A stretch of 64,000 nt of DNA from Cherax quadricarinatus. Taxonomy: Eukaryota; Arthropoda; Malacostraca; Decapoda; Parastacidae. The position numbers and the translations under genes were made by a program. The notes under the pieces were generated by a model. The model searched no databases and was not told the DNA's origin. It saw only the letters and a list, made by a program, of their open reading frames with translations. Positions 39,401-51,690 of the stretch are shown here, one piece after another. The stretch is from positions 1-64,000 of the forward strand of contig NW_027196995.1 of NCBI RefSeq assembly GCF_038502225.1. The letters run 5' to 3'. Numbering within the stretch: position 1 is the stretch's first letter; every line of letters starts with the position of its first letter.

Positions 39401-39809
39401 GAATTTTGCAATCTCAATGTTGTGTTTTGTGTGGGGGGGAGAAAACAGCATATCATGTGGTGTATTTGTGTGAGCATATCGAGAGGGCACGTCTATGGTT
39501 TCGCAGTGTTGGATATGGTGGGTGGGAGTAGGTTAGTGGTATTAAGGGCACTGAGTTTGGATATAGAGGGAGTGGGAGATAGTGTGAGGAGGACCGTCAT
39601 GTATTTAGTGGCAGATTATATCTATATATCGTGGGCGATGAGGGAGGTGGGGAAATGGGGGGGGGGAGGAACGAACAAGGGCTTTAGCAGGACATTTCTA
39701 TAAAACAAAGTGTATAAATGAGGTAGTGTATGGACGTAGATGGGCTATAGATTTTCCGGTATCGTATAGAGGTATGACTGTGAGAGGGTTGCGCGATTTA
39801 GTGTTGTAA
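36496..39809 (+). pseudogene. LINE C ORF2 (endonuclease-RT), frameshifted
   Basis: Starts FKCLTLNVNGLRAA, overlapping the end of ORF1 in a different frame. Endonuclease words are FLQEHN, GGDWNSVIRRK and HTYVRRGYAARLDR. Frameshifts lie near 37140, 37375, 37850, 39105, 39530 and the G-run 39658-39668. The RT (37838-39103) is open: GIDGIQNEFY, VPGRTM, LDWKAAYDCV, LRQGCPMSQ and YVDDTT. The finger CVLCGGEKTAYHVVYLC follows. The frame ends LRDLVL with a TAA at 39807-39809. Confidence 0.87.
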
Positions 39810-40720
39810 TGGTTGGGTGGACTGGTCTCTATATAAGGGGGGAGGGAAAAATGAATTACATGGATATAGAATATCATGATTATTATTAAGCACTGTTTTC
39901 CTGAGAAGCGAGAGGGGGCTTATCAATTCGATTAGGGGCTATAATGTTGTATTATTAACCATAGTGTGTGAAAGAGCAAGTCTAAAATTGCTCTGAAACA
40001 TGTCAATAAACATCTAGAATTTGTTGAACAAGACAATACGTGTTTAATAATATACATTCTTGGTATATGTAATACAAGTGTGTATTTCAATATCCAGTGT
40101 ACAGTTATCATATTGTTTGACATTGTTCACTATAGTAAAGTAGTGTTATTATTCATATATTGTCATAAAGTATAATAGTTGTCAATATTTTAAAAGTTCT
40201 TTGAATAGTTTTAAGATGTTGTGGAGGCTATATTTCATGTCAGCTCATAGATAAACGTTTAAGTGTATTGCAAATACGTAATTTCATTTATTTCTGTGGA
40301 GGACCTGCTAAGGCTTCTTTTATTTATTAATGCATTGCAATGTTTTAAACTAAAAATGAGAATGTATGGAGTATATAAAACAGTTAAAGTACATGTTCAC
40401 CATTGTGGTTTAGCGCAACTTTTTGAGTATAATAATAACAATAACGTAAATGTTGGGGGGGGGGGGTGAGTCACTAGTATTGTAAGTGCTTTGTGTCATT
40501 TTACATTATGAAAAAAACAGTAATGGAAGCACTGTATATTTTGCAGTAGTGTGTTAGTTATGTAGTTATGTGTATATCAGAATCATTATGAATAGTGTTA
40601 CTTAGTGGACCGGAACACACCCACTGATAATGCCTCTTTTTATATATATTTATATCACATTTATATACGTAACTATCTATGTATATTGTATGAACTGCTT
40701 TAAATAAAATAAAAAAAAAA
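39810..40720 (+). other. LINE C 3' UTR
   Basis: AT-rich non-coding sequence with a G-run at 40456-40467 and the small retroposon insertion at 40389-40454. It ends in the family A-tail. Confidence 0.7.
40389..40454 (+). mobile_element. Short retroposon tail in LINE C 3' UTR
   Basis: Contains GTGGTTTAGCGCAAC, then TTTTGAGTATAATAATAACAATAA, the same 3' end as the inserts at 23960, 47420 and 51447 but on the plus strand. The flanks GTACATGTT and GTAAATGTT (8 of 9 bases equal) may be an aged target-site duplication. Confidence 0.6.
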
Positions 40721-40729
40721 AGTTCTCAT
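40721..40729 (+). repeat. Target-site duplication of LINE C, right copy
   Basis: AGTTCTCAT directly after the A-tail of C; it matches 35117-35125. Confidence 0.8.
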
Positions 40730-41166
40730 AGACCTGTATGGTCGGTGTAGGTTTCGCTTGGATGTGTTCTTGACATCATTAGTTCAATTATCCTATATTT
40801 CTTTCCGTGTTCAGAGCAGAAGGCATTTAGTCTGTAACGAAATAATGAAAGTTTACTTGTATTTTATTATTCTAGTGTAAATTAAGAGCAAGGATGATTA
40901 ATTTGAGGAAGAGTTAATATAGGTTTGCATGTTTTTACGAAAGTTAACTTATCCACATGTATCTAGTACAGGACAGTTTTAAGCTTCGGTATCTGATTTT
41001 ATATGTAGGTTATAGTGGTCATATTTGTTATATTGTTATGTTATTCGTTAATGTTTCAATATCTAATGTAACGTTTTTTCAGTTATTGTTCATATATTGT
41101 CATCTTTATGGTTTTTCCTTTTGTCTATTGTATATTTGTTGGTTTTAAATAAAATATAAAAAAAAA
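40730..41166 (+). other. LINE A 3' UTR, part 2, and 3' terminus
   Basis: The last piece of A after C: AT-rich, ending GGTTTTAAATAAAATATAAA plus A-run. AATAAA is at 41148-41153. It lies tail-to-tail with F, whose mirrored terminus starts 60 bp away. Confidence 0.7.
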
Positions 41167-41875
41167 TCTAAACATCTTCAAATTTAAACTATTGTTTCGA
41201 GATCTTTAATAGTTAGATATCCTATTTTTTTTTTATATTTTATTTAAAACCAATACAGTTTAACATAAAAATAAAGAAACAGTATGGATCTCAATCAAAA
41301 TAAACGACAAACAGATTTCACCTATATGCTCGCAAGATATTGCTGCAAAAACATACAATAATCACTTACGGCAAGAACATAGCTAAAAAAAAAAAAAAAA
41401 AAAAAAACACTGTCACAGGGTCATGAATTGACATGTATACACATTCATTGATGCAAAACCTTGCATATATATAAATTGTACATATAACATGACATCTGAC
41501 AAAAACGCAAATACACTTGAACATAAAATATACAAAGAAGTTATATCAGTTAAAACCCCATCCTTCTCATTAATCAAGAAACCAAAACCTAACATCATAA
41601 TCTTACTAGAACATCTACATACGTATCCCTAACAATACAGCTTTACATATACCAACATACGAAAAAACAAACTGTCTAGATATGTCTGTATACCATACAG
41701 ACTAAAACTTAACATCAAGAACTTAGCATTGATACCAAACCGGTATCAGGGTACAGACCAGAATTATAAACTTTAAAAAGAAATCAAATCATACATATAT
41801 AAAGTATTACATAACGTCTGACCCATGACAAAGGCTCAATACATTAGAAAGGGAAATATATTTACACACACTCAC

Positions 41876-41876
41876 A

Positions 41877-41928
<52 letters not shown>

Positions 41929-41930
41929 AG
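41876..41930. repeat. (CA)n plus A-run in LINE F 3' UTR
   Basis: A CA dinucleotide run followed directly by about 22 A residues on the plus strand. Another 23-A run lies at 41384-41406. Confidence 0.95.
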
Positions 41931-42380
41931 TTTCACAACATCACATTAATCAGATGCACTGTATGCACAAAGCAAAGCAGTATCTAAGTATATCTCATCG
42001 TGCAAAATTTCAGCACATAACAAAGACAAACTAAAACACACTTCCTGACCGCAAAGAACTAATTCCTCAAGAATCGTGTCATACAAGACTGACACACATC
42101 AAAATTATACATACAAAAAAAACCTACTATATTATACCTACATTCTGAAAAGCGTTGTAACTAACATAATGAGACCTTGAGCTCTACATCCACACTTGGC
42201 TGCCATAAAGTCTCAATGAAAACCAGAAAACCATTCCAAACCCACATTCACAACACTCTCACGACCCCCCCCCCAGGGAGGCGAGCCCGCTGTTGCCCCC
42301 TGACTCCCTCCAACCTATGAAAACCCCTTCACTCACTCATTATCAATCACAGATTTACGAGAATCCCTAACGTTAGCATT

Positions 42381-44389
42381 CTATACCCCTCTGAGAAAGC
42401 CTGATCCCACCTCCTCCCATACAAATCTGTTACGACACATCGTACGATAGAACGTTACCGCAAGAACTTTCCTTCTCTCCTCACTATCCCCTCTCCCCCT
42501 CATCACCCACGACATATTTATGTAATCTACCATGATATAATCTAAAGCTCTTATGACACCCTCGTCTAACCCACCCATATCTAGACTTAAAGCACGCAGA
42601 ACCGACGCCCCACGACCCCCCACCCTCTGTACCAACCTACTTAACCAGCACCTAACCTCCTCTAGCCCTTCACAGAAGTAAACTACATGGAACGCGGTCT
42701 CATCCCCTCCACAGATACCACACCCCCCACCCTCTACAACCTGTCTGTTTCGTAGTATCTCACCAGACGGAAGGATCCCGTGCAGGAAACGAAACATCAC
42801 CTCACGCGCCCGAGGGTTTAACTTCATTTTACTAAATCTAAACCAAATACTCTTCCACGCATACATGGGGAACAAACCCTCAACTGGGATAACGCACCTA
42901 CCTACAAGTAACCTACACAAAACCCTTATACGAACCTTTCTCAGTTCCCTAACCAACATCACAGCCCTCAAAACGATTTCGCATTCCCTCAACTCCATTC
43001 CTCGATACCACACACCCAGCCTGTCGTGTATCCTTCCCAACTGCCCCGCGTTCACACCCTCACGCAACACTTCCCATTTAATAAACACACATTTAGCCCT
43101 CCGTCTTAAATCCATCAACCCCAACCCACCCTGACTTACAGGTAACATTACAACTTCCCTCCGTAACCAATCACAACGTGAACCCCACAAAAATTTGTAC
43201 ACCCGTCTTAGAATTCCCGCAGTCGCTGTCCCTGTAATTGGGAACACAGCTGCAACATGCCAAATCTTACTATACAATAAAATGTTTACGACTATCACTC
43301 GCTGTATAAGAGTTAGGTGCTGGGGTCTCAGAACACCTAGACGCCCCGCGATCCTGTCCAATAACCTATCCGAGTTTTCCACCCGCGCCGCAACCATGTC
43401 ATCCTTATAAATAATACCACAAATCTTTAAAGACATTGCCCATTCTTTAACAACATTACATCTACCCCCCACACCCCCCACCCAAGAACCCAACCCCATG
43501 CACCTTGACTTCGCACTATTTACCTGCATACCCGTGGCACTTCCAAATAATTGCACAACCTCGTCCAACACTCCCATTGACATCCCTTCACGAATGAGAA
43601 CAGTGGTGTCGTCAACATATCCAATTAAACCCGGCCAGGCCCTCCCACCCCCCACACTTCCCTCACCTGGCGTACATAAGCTGCGGTCAACCATTTTATA
43701 AAAGGGGTCCTGGAAACATGCAAACAATATTTGTGACATGGGGCATCCCTGTCTAAGGCCTCTACCCATTGCAATATCCCTCCCCATACACCCATTAATC
43801 TGTATCCTCATTTTCGCCCCCTTGTATAACGTATTTACCCACTCGACTATTTCCTCCCCAAAACCCTGTCTCCTAAGTATAACCTGCAATGCTCCCCTTT
43901 CCACTCTATCATATGCTCCCTGCCAATCTAGAGCCAACAAAGCCGCCCCTTCACCCCCACCCTTAGCTTCCACAAAACTTCTCAGTATCCCATGTCCTTC
44001 AATCATCGACCTTCCCGGCAACCCAAACTGAGATTTTGACACGACCCTTCCCACAACACCTTTGAACCTATTACCTAAAATTTTTGCGAACACCTTATAG
44101 TCTGCACACATCAGTACTCCCGAAGGGTGGGCTGCCCCTTGACCTTCGGGACCAACACTACAACTGCTGTTACCTGCTTCTCCCCCAACTTACCCTTCTC
44201 CTTCATACGATTAAATAACCTAACTATAAATCCCCTTATTAACGTCCAATGTTGTAAATAAAATTCTACTGGGAGACCGTCAATACCCGGCGCTTTCCCC
44301 TTCCTCATTCCCCTTAACGCATTCTCTATTTCCTCTGCCGTAATAGTCCCACCTAAAGCCTTTCTATCACTATTTCCTAAAAATTGCAT
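42381..44389 (-). pseudogene. LINE F ORF2, reverse transcriptase and C-terminus
   Basis: Begins inside the linker (ITAEEIENALRGM), then GIDGLPVEFY and VPKVKG. A frameshift near 44111 is followed by 576 open codons: DYKVFAKILGNR, LPGRSM, LDWQGAYDRV (motif A), GLRQGCPMSQ (B), YVDDTT (C) and the finger CGICGGDETAFHVVYFC. The last 12 or so residues are lost by a frameshift. All visible RT catalytic residues are retained; the endonuclease part is in G and J. Confidence 0.88.
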
Positions 44390-44474
44390 TTCGTCTCTCA
44401 GCCATTGAGTAGAGAGGACGTGTTCTACATTGTTGCCCTCTATAGCTGTTCGGTGGCAGTTTCATTTTCTCAAC

Positions 44475-45715
44475 ATGGCGCAGGCAGCCAGACGCCGCGT
44501 CAACACTGTGTGTTTGGAATTAACTCGTGGGGCAGTGCTTGGACCATCAATGGCGATATTATTGCCAGCGATAATCCGAGACGCCTATGGTATCGCCAAC
44601 GAGGATTTGTGCGGTGTAGCGATGAATGGTGTGACAAGAATCTTTGTAAAGTTTAGCTCAGCTCAAGTTTACGAGAATGTCGTCGACAAGTATCAAGAGG
44701 TCAATCTGGTGGTTAACCAGGCTGTGTCTGTGAAGCTACACGATGTGTCCCGCCATTATACATGGGTAAAAGTGAGAAATGTACCCTTTGAGGCTGATGC
44801 GACTGATATACGTGCTGCCCTGAGTAATTACGGCACCATACACATGGCTACAGCAGGGAGGTGGCCTGATGGCCCATATGAAGGACTACCTGAGGGAACT
44901 TTTTCGGTAAAAATGACATTACGACATCCAATCCCTTCATATGTGATCCTGCAAGACTTCAGGACTCAAGTTTTTGTGACTTATGCAGGGCAACGCCGCA
45001 CTTGTAGGTTGTGTGGAGCATACGATCATTTGGCGGTGCAGTGTGAAAGGAGACGAGGTGCCAGGGTTGTACAACAGAGCAAGGATTTAGGGGAGGAAGG
45101 TATAAGGCAAGATGTGCCTGAAGCGCCTGTGCAACCCTCAAGATTGTCTTGGAGCGAAGAGGTTGAGAGGTCTCTGAACACGGTGTGTGCTACACTCCCG
45201 GAAGTGTCGCCTCCTTTGGAGGCAGCCCCCAGAGGTGGAAACGGCTTCGCGAGAAGAGCAGGCCAATGATGTGGAGACATCCATTGTCTCTGTGTTAGAC
45301 GAATTATTTACGGAGGACAGCATGAGTCCTGCGACGGCACCATCCCTAGACTTGGGACAGGCTGCGACGGCGGACGTGGATCACGACGTGCAGCTGGTAG
45401 TGGACGCCACTGACGCCTTGCTGAAACAAACGGTGGAGGTGGAAATTCACCAGGATTGCACTGTGGACGACGAAATGCAGGTAGAAAGTGTAACACGAAA
45501 GCGCTCTGTTACACTTTCAGATTCTGATGATGTGTTAACGCCAGCCCAAAGATCAGGGAAGAAATCATGGGCGGATGTGGCACAGAAAGGGTCCTGTGTA
45601 CCCAAAGCACAGGGGATGATCAGGAGTGCTTCAAGAGGAGGGGAAGGGAAAATTGGAAACAAAAAATCTAGTGAAAAACATTCAAGTGTCGAAAGGAAAA
45701 CCATCATTGTCGATT
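44475..45715 (+). pseudogene. LINE E ORF1, one frameshift
   Basis: The ATG at 44475 (MAQAARRRVNTVC) is the conserved start. The RRM-like region (YTWVKVRNVPFEADA) and CCHC knuckle CRLCGAYDHLAVQC (44999-45040) are intact. A frameshift near 45225, at a short C-run, moves the tail into another frame with VEVEIHQD, TRKR and SDSDDVLTPAQRSGKK. In that frame no stop separates the tail from the endonuclease of ORF2, unlike B, C and J, where the ORFs overlap out of frame. Confidence 0.85.
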
Positions 45716-48700
45716 TTAAGTGCCTCACAATAAACATTAATGGTTTGCGAACTGTACGAAAGTGTGCATGGTTACGTGATTTATTGGTGCGTAATAATGT
45801 GGACGTTGTGTTCATACAGGAACACAATCATAAATGTGGTAGTGAATTGCGGATAGAAGGATATAATGTGTACATGGAGAATGCAATTCGGTTGAAAGGT
45901 GGCGTTGCCATCATGATCAGGGAGACTAGCCCGTTTGTTGTGAGACGTAGTGAAGGGGGGGAGGGGAGGATAATAAGGGTGGAAGGGCTATGGGGACGGG
46001 TGAAGGTGGCTTTTGTGTGTGTGTATGGTCCAGCTGAGAATGATGGGCGTGTAAAAGCAACCTTTGTGAAAGAGGTGTTAATTTATTATTTGAGGTCACT
46101 CCCTGAAGTAGCTATTGTAGGCGGGGATTGGAATTGCGTGATCCGGCGTAAGGATGTAGAACCTCGGGGAAGTGGGTACTTTTCAGGGGTATTGGGAGAT
46201 TTAATGTCAGGGGTGGGATTAAAGGACGTGGTGGGGGGGGAGAGGTTGAGCATACTTTTGTACGTCGTGGATATGCGGCGCGACTTGATAGAGTGTACGT
46301 GTCACGCACCATCGTAGTTAATAGTGTGCGTGTTTTAGATGTGGTGTTTTCTGATCATAGAGGAGTTCTTGTGGACGCAGGGTGGGAGGGTTTACCTAAG
46401 AGGGGTTGTAGTTATTGGAAATTGAATGTTAAATTGTTAAAAGGGGAGGAGAATAGGAAATCTTTTGAGTGTTTTTGGGAGGGTTTGTTAGCAGGGGCTC
46501 CTGGGGATAGAGACTTGGTTAGGTGGTGGGATGTGGTGGCTAAGAAACGTATTCGGGATTACTATGTTCGGCTTGGGAGGGAAAGTAATCAACTTTTATA
46601 TGGGCTACAGGGGTATTTAGAAGGACAGTTACGCAATTGTTATGTGGGTGATGGTGCGAGATACCCTGTGGAGGAAATAGAGGATTTAAAGCAACGTATT
46701 AAGGGTTTGCATAATGATCGATTTGATGGTGCACGTGTGGCTGGAGGGTTGGAGGAGGTTCTCTACGGGGATCGGCCTTCGGCGTGTGCGTTAAGGGGAC
46801 AGCAGAAGAGGAGGGCAGCCACGGAGATGATGGGATTAACAGTTCAAGTGGGGATGGGAGGGTATAGGGAAGGGCAGGTATTGATGTCGACTGAAGGTAT
46901 GAGTGGATATATTGATGCATGGTTTAGGTCATATGCACAACATGTGGGTATACGAGATGATGCTTTAAGGGAAATGGGTGGTTATGTGCAATGCGAGCTT
47001 GATGGTAGAGATAGGGAGACTTTGGAAGGACAGATTACGGAAGGGGAAATTTGGAGAGCTATAGTAGGTGCAAGTTTAGGTAAGGCACCGGGTGTAGACG
47101 GGTTGCCTAATGATTTTTATGTTAAGAACTGGGAAGTATTGAGGAGATTTTTAGTCAGATTGTTCAATGTAATGAAGGAAGATGGGGCAATGGGTGAGCA
47201 GCAAAGGACTGCTGTTGTTGTATTAGTGCCAAAGGGTGGACAGACCACGGTAGAAGATTACCGTGCAATATCGCTTATGTGCGGTGATTATAAGTTATTT
47301 GCAAGGGTATTAGGGAACAGAATCAAACAGGTTTTAGGTAAAGTAATTGATAGAGGACAATATGGCATACCGGGTAGATCAATGTATGAAGGGCATGGAG
47401 CTATTAGGAGTTTTATAGATTATTATTATAATCAAGGGGGAAGAGTTTTATAGAGCATAGGGGGGAGGGGGTGTTTTGGCTCTGGATTGGAGAGCTGCTT
47501 ATGATAGCGTAGAAAGGGATGCATTATGGAGTTTTATGCGTTGGTTGGGTTTCGGGAGGGAAATTGTTTCTTGGGCAAAAACTTTGTATCTGGGTGCAGT
47601 TATGAGAATACAGGTTAATGGACGACTAGGTGATAGCATTCAGATGGGAAGGGGTTTGCGACAGGGATGCCCTCTGTCGCAAATTTTGTTTGCATGTCTT
47701 CAAGAACCCTTTTATAGGGCAGTTAGGTGGAGTATAGCGAGAGCGAGGGTTGGTGTTGCACGTGAAGGGGAAGCGGGTATAGTGGGTTACGTGGATGATA
47801 CGACTGTCTTGGTGAGGGATGTGAGGGATTTACATAAGGTAGAAAGGGTGATAGACGTTTTTGGTGAGGCTACAGGGATGAAAATTAATGTAGTAAAGTC
47901 CAAGTATTTGGATCTAGGGGATAGCGTACATAATGGTGAGACTGTTGAGGGTGGGTGGCGTGTGGTAGATCAGTTGTTGATATGTGGGATAGTGTACATG
48001 CGGAATGATAGGGATGCACAAGAGGCAAATTCGAGGCGCACCGTGGATGGAGTTTTGAAAAGATTGGGAGGCTTGAGGGCAGAGCAATTATCGTTGCATC
48101 AAAGGGTTATAGTCACGAATGTCCTGTTGTATAGCAAGTTATGGCACGTGGTGGCAATATATCCGTTACGACGGTGTGAGGTGCAACGGTTGCAACTGCG
48201 GGTATTCAGATTTATATGGGGATCGGGTTGTGACTGGCTAAGTAGAGGGGTGGTGTCGCTTCCCGTTAGCCAGGGGGGGCTGGGGCTTATACCTCTTGAG
48301 AAGCGTATGTTGAGTGTGTTTCTGAAAAGGGGGTTTGTGAGGGAGGGGGTGAGGGGGGGAGGCCTTGAAAGACTGCGCATGGATATGCAACGGTGGTGGA
48401 GGGGTAGGGATTTAATGTTTGGGGAGGCTATGTTGCGAGTTTTACTGAAGGTAAGGGATCCGAAACAGCTTAAATTGAAGGTTCTTGAGAGGGTGGGGGG
48501 TGGGTCTGTGGTGGCGGCAGTTGAGGGGGCATACCCTATGTATGCATGGGGTTCTGTATGGAAATGTCTTCAACAACTACGTGTAAAACCAAGTGTCAGG
48601 GAGGTTATGTTTAGGTTTTTACATGGGATCTTGCCGTCTGGGGTTGTGTTATTTAATAGGAGATTAAGGGAGGGTGGGGAGTGCAAAGCGTGTGGATGTC

Positions 48701-49065
48701 CGGAAACCATATTTCACGCTGTGTACTTTTGTACTTGTTTAGAAGATGTGAGGGTCTGGCTAAGTAGAGTAGTTAGGTTAGTGGGTGGGGAAGGATTACA
48801 GGTGTTGCGGGTGTTAAGTTTAGATATAGGTGGGGGGAGTCAGCAGGTGGTGAATGCGGTTGCGTATGTGGTCACAGATTTTATTTATATATCTTGGGCA
48901 ATGAGGGAGGTGGGAGTCGAGGAAAGGATAAGAGTGTTAGGGGCCACGATGTATAGAACAAAGTGCCGCAATAGGGATCTTTATGGGGGAAGATGGGAGA
49001 CAGCATTTACTGAAGGTTATCGTAGATTCAGGTTGAAGGATTTAAGAGATTTAAGTGTAAAGTAA
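45716..49065 (+). pseudogene. LINE E ORF2 (endonuclease-RT), nearly intact
   Basis: Endonuclease from FKCLTININGLR: FIQEHN, GGDWNCVIRRK and FSDHR. One frameshift lies at the G-run 46231-46239. The second break is the 35-bp gain caused by a retroposon insertion (47408-47454). RT motifs: GVDGLPNDFY, IPGRSM, LDWRAAYDSV (47488-47517), GLRQGCPLSQ and YVDDTT (47791-47808). The finger CKACGCPETIFHAVYFC lies near 48681-48731, and the frame stops at 49063-49065. It is the best-preserved ORF2 and the reference for the other copies. Confidence 0.9.
47408..47454 (-). mobile_element. 23-bp retroposon tail with 12-bp TSD in RT of E
   Basis: An insert of 23 bp (47420-47442) lies between two copies of GAGTTTTATAGA (47408-47419 and 47443-47454). 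On the minus strand it reads TTCCCCCTTGATTATAATAATAA, the very 3' end of the same retroposon. It breaks the RT frame just before motif A. Confidence 0.8.
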
Positions 49066-50106
49066 GGGGTTGCGGCGGGCTAGTTTTCTTGAGTATGGAA
49101 ATGTGTATAGATGTTAGCGTGTGTGGTATGTTTGGTAATATAATAAATAAGCTTCTTTTGTGATGTGAGTTTGGTCTGGGTAGTTGTGTAAGATATGTTA
49201 TTCACATTGTTTTTCAGAAGGTATCGAATTTAATATGTAAGTAGTGGTGTTTACACTACATGATTGTGTGTATAATGTGTGAGAGGGTACATCTCACAGT
49301 ATTTGTGTGTTTGATGGTTTGAGGTGACACAAGGCATGATCTAAGTATGTCTGGATTCTCCTTTTGTCCTCAAAGGTGTTATACAAAGATAGTACTGTGG
49401 TGTATGTGATGTGTAGGTTTATATGTATTCAACACATGCTTGTTGTATGTTCCCTTTCGTTACTTTGTTTCAATTGTCATTTCAATGCACTTTGTATAGC
49501 ATTATACAACGGTATCGTTCTTTACCATATGAAGTAATTTTTTTTAGACGCATTCCTTTTGTGTCTGAGATTGTTGTATACGGGTTTAAGTGTAAATGTA
49601 ATGAGTCGGTTTTGAGATCTAAGCTCTTTTCTTTGTATGTTTATTTGTATTTTGGTAATGTAAAGCTGTAATGTTAGGGATAAGTATGTAGATGTTCTAG
49701 TAGGATTATGATGTTAGGTTTTGGTTTATTGATTAATGAGAAGGCTGGAAGTAACTGTTACATTTTCTTGTATATATTATTTTCAATTGTATGAGTCTTT
49801 GTCATATGTCATGTTAAATGTAAAATTTATATGGAAGTTAGGTTTTGAGTCATTGAATGTTTTTGTCAGTTCATGACCCTGTTACGGTGTTTATTTGTAG
49901 CTATGTTATTGCCGTAAGTTATTATTGTATGTTATACAGATATATCTTGCAAGTATATAGGTGCAATCCATTTGTGTTAGTTTATTATGTGTTTGGTTTT
50001 CTTATGTCAATGGCCGAACCTTCAGGATTGAGATCCATACTGTTTCCTTTTATTTTTATATTTATGTATACTGTATTGGTTATAAATAAAATATAAAAAA
50101 AAAAAA
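49066..50106 (+). other. LINE E 3' UTR
   Basis: AT-rich non-coding sequence; the last about 430 bp resemble the F 3' UTR. Ends with the family terminus and A-tail. Confidence 0.75.
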
Positions 50107-51190
50107 GCCTGCACCCTTACAGCTTGAAACCTTTCATTTTGCAACACCCTCAACCTCCCCTTTATTTCAGCTATTTCATCCATAGGAAAATTATTCTCCC
50201 CCACCCCCCGCACATAGCAACCTCTTAACCTATCCTCTAAATAGTTAGCCAGTCCATATTTTAAATTATTAATACGTTTTCCTTCTCTCACATAAAACTT
50301 TCTAATCCTTTCTTTTGCAACACAATCCCACCATGTCACAATGTCCTCCACTCCCTGTTCTTCCACACTAAGCTCCCTCCATAGGACTGAAAGCCCCTCC
50401 AACCCCTCCTCATCACCTAACACACTTATATTTAATTTCCAATAACCTCTATATATGTCCGCGAGCGTCCCCCACCCAACCTCCACCACCACTGCCCTAT
50501 GATCCGACATTGTAGCCTCAACAGTACTGAAAGATTTCACATCAACTCCCTGAGAAAGGTACACTATCTAGTCTCGCAGCATATCCACTCCTAACAAACG
50601 TATATTCAGTCTCCCACACCGCCCCCCCGAAGGCATCACGTAACCTAACATCCCTTAATAAATCCCTAAGAGCCACAGACATATATCCAGCCCCTTTTGG
50701 GTCCACATCAGCCACCCTGATTACACTATTCCAGTCCCCACCAACTATCGCCACCTCTGGCAGTGCACTTAAGAAAAACACAAGATCCTCACACACAAAA
50801 TCATTCTTTACCTTTATGTTATTTTCTGCCGGCACATACACACTCACAAAAGACACACGCTTACCCATCCACCACCCATCCACACGCAACACCCTCCCTT
50901 CCCCTCCTCCCTCGCTTCTCTGCAAAACAAACGGGCTCGTCTCCCTTATTAAAATTCCCACACCACCTTTTAGACGGGGAGATGGCAGGGTAACTACTCG
51001 AAATCCTGCCACCTCCAACACCCTACCCTCTTTAAAATTGTGCTCCTGCAGGAACACAACATCCACTCTAGATTTATTCAGGAAATTAAGAAACCAATTT
51101 CTCTTCATACCGCTACATAACCCATTAACATTTACAGACATACACCTAAGGCCTATTAAAGTTTCCACCCCTGCTTCCTCTCATCACTCT
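50107..51190 (-). pseudogene. LINE G ORF2 endonuclease and linker, frameshifted
   Basis: Frame from about 51168 with CMSVNVNGLCSG, FLQEHN, GGDWNSVIRV and FVRSGYAARLD. A 2-base deletion near 50572 (ACTATC where J has ACTCTATC) breaks it. The continuation (50564-50110) has SDHRAVVVEVGW, KLNISVL and VLQNERF and is cut at the E junction. Confidence 0.82.
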
Positions 51191-51219
51191 TTACAACTCC
51201 AGAGCTTGAATTTAAGTTT
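50448..51219 (-). repeat. Long direct duplication flanking LINE I/H, left copy
   Basis: About 772 bp matching 57538-58311 with only a few visible differences: one 2-base indel and two or three substitutions (for example GGCACATA versus GGCGCATA). It abuts the 3' terminus of I on its right. Confidence 0.9.
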
Positions 51220-51690
51220 TTTTTTTTTTTATATTTTATTTGAAACATTACAATACATTAAATAAATAAAAAAGAACACAGTATCAGTTCTTCCACAGAA
51301 ATTATAAATTTTCATTGCCGAAATACACTGGACGTTTAACTTTGTGCTGACACAAACTGTCCCTCATCCTCTATACATTATATCCCTTTGCACCTATGTT
51401 AAATACAAAATTACACATTACATCAACCAAAATACTTACAATATGCTTTATTATTATAAACAAAGAAGCGCTAAACCTACAATATGCATTAATATTTCAC
51501 TTTTTTATGGTATTAAGACCTTCATGCAGACATTGTACATAAACAGGTACATATATAACAAAGAAACCAAACACGAACTATAAATAATGGTTCCAGTACT
51601 CAGTCTACTGAGTTACTACAAAGAGGCATCATGACATTACAACGCTGTCTATAACTTACACAACCGACACTCACCCACACCTGTGAGTAA
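51220..51690 (-). mobile_element. LINE copy I: 3' UTR fragment
   Basis: Begins with T-run and ATATTTTATTTGAAAC, the family 3' end. It has about 470 bp of AT-rich sequence and no ORF. A second 3' end (that of H) begins at 51691, so I is a truncated copy or a chimeric part of the same insertion. Confidence 0.65.
51437..51487 (-). mobile_element. 31-bp retroposon tail with 10-bp TSD
   Basis: TACAATATGC at 51437-51446 and 51478-51487 flanks a 31-bp insert. On the minus strand it reads GGTTTAGCGCTTC, then TTTGTTTATAATAATAAA. Same family as the inserts at 23960 and 47420. Confidence 0.8.

Larger units (their letters stand above)
35126..40720 (+). mobile_element. Tx1-like LINE copy C, full length, inserted in A 3' UTR
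   Basis: The 5' end GGTCCATTGACCTCATCG aligns with A and B. The 3' end is TTTAAATAAAATAAAAAAAA with AATAAA at 40703-40708. A 9-bp target-site duplication flanks it. It carries leader, ORF1, ORF2 and a 0.9-kb 3' UTR, with ORFs frameshifted but otherwise readable. It holds a small retroposon insertion in the 3' UTR. Confidence 0.88.
41226..44392 (-). mobile_element. LINE copy F: 3' part of an element split by LINE E
   Basis: Minus-strand element with the family 3' terminus at 41226, a 1.1-kb 3' UTR, and ORF2 from the RT onward. Its distal 3' UTR closely matches that of E (49670-50100), for example GTAGATGTTCTAGTA and GATGTTAGGTTTTGGTTT. The cut at 44392 coincides with the 5' end of E. G beyond E continues on the same strand upstream in the same ORF2, so F, G and J are probably one element. 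Confidence 0.82.
44393..50106 (+). mobile_element. Tx1-like LINE copy E, near full length
   Basis: 5.7 kb on the plus strand. The 5' end (TCGTCTCTCAGCC..GAGTAGAGAGGACG) matches the downstream half of the leaders of B and C, so about 80 bp of leader are missing. The 3' end is AAATAAAATATAAAAAAAAA with AATAAA at 50085-50090. It is inserted in the F/G element in opposite orientation. No target-site duplication is visible, and about 250 bp of the host element is missing. Confidence 0.87.
50107..51219 (-). mobile_element. LINE copy G: endonuclease part of the split F/G/J element
   Basis: Minus-strand ORF2 sequence bounded by the A-tail of E on one side and the T-run of I on the other. 50448-51219 is nearly identical to 57538-58311 in J. 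The left part (50107-50447) is the continuation that J lacks, so G and J are two ends of one element with an overlap duplicated at the insertion. Confidence 0.82.
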
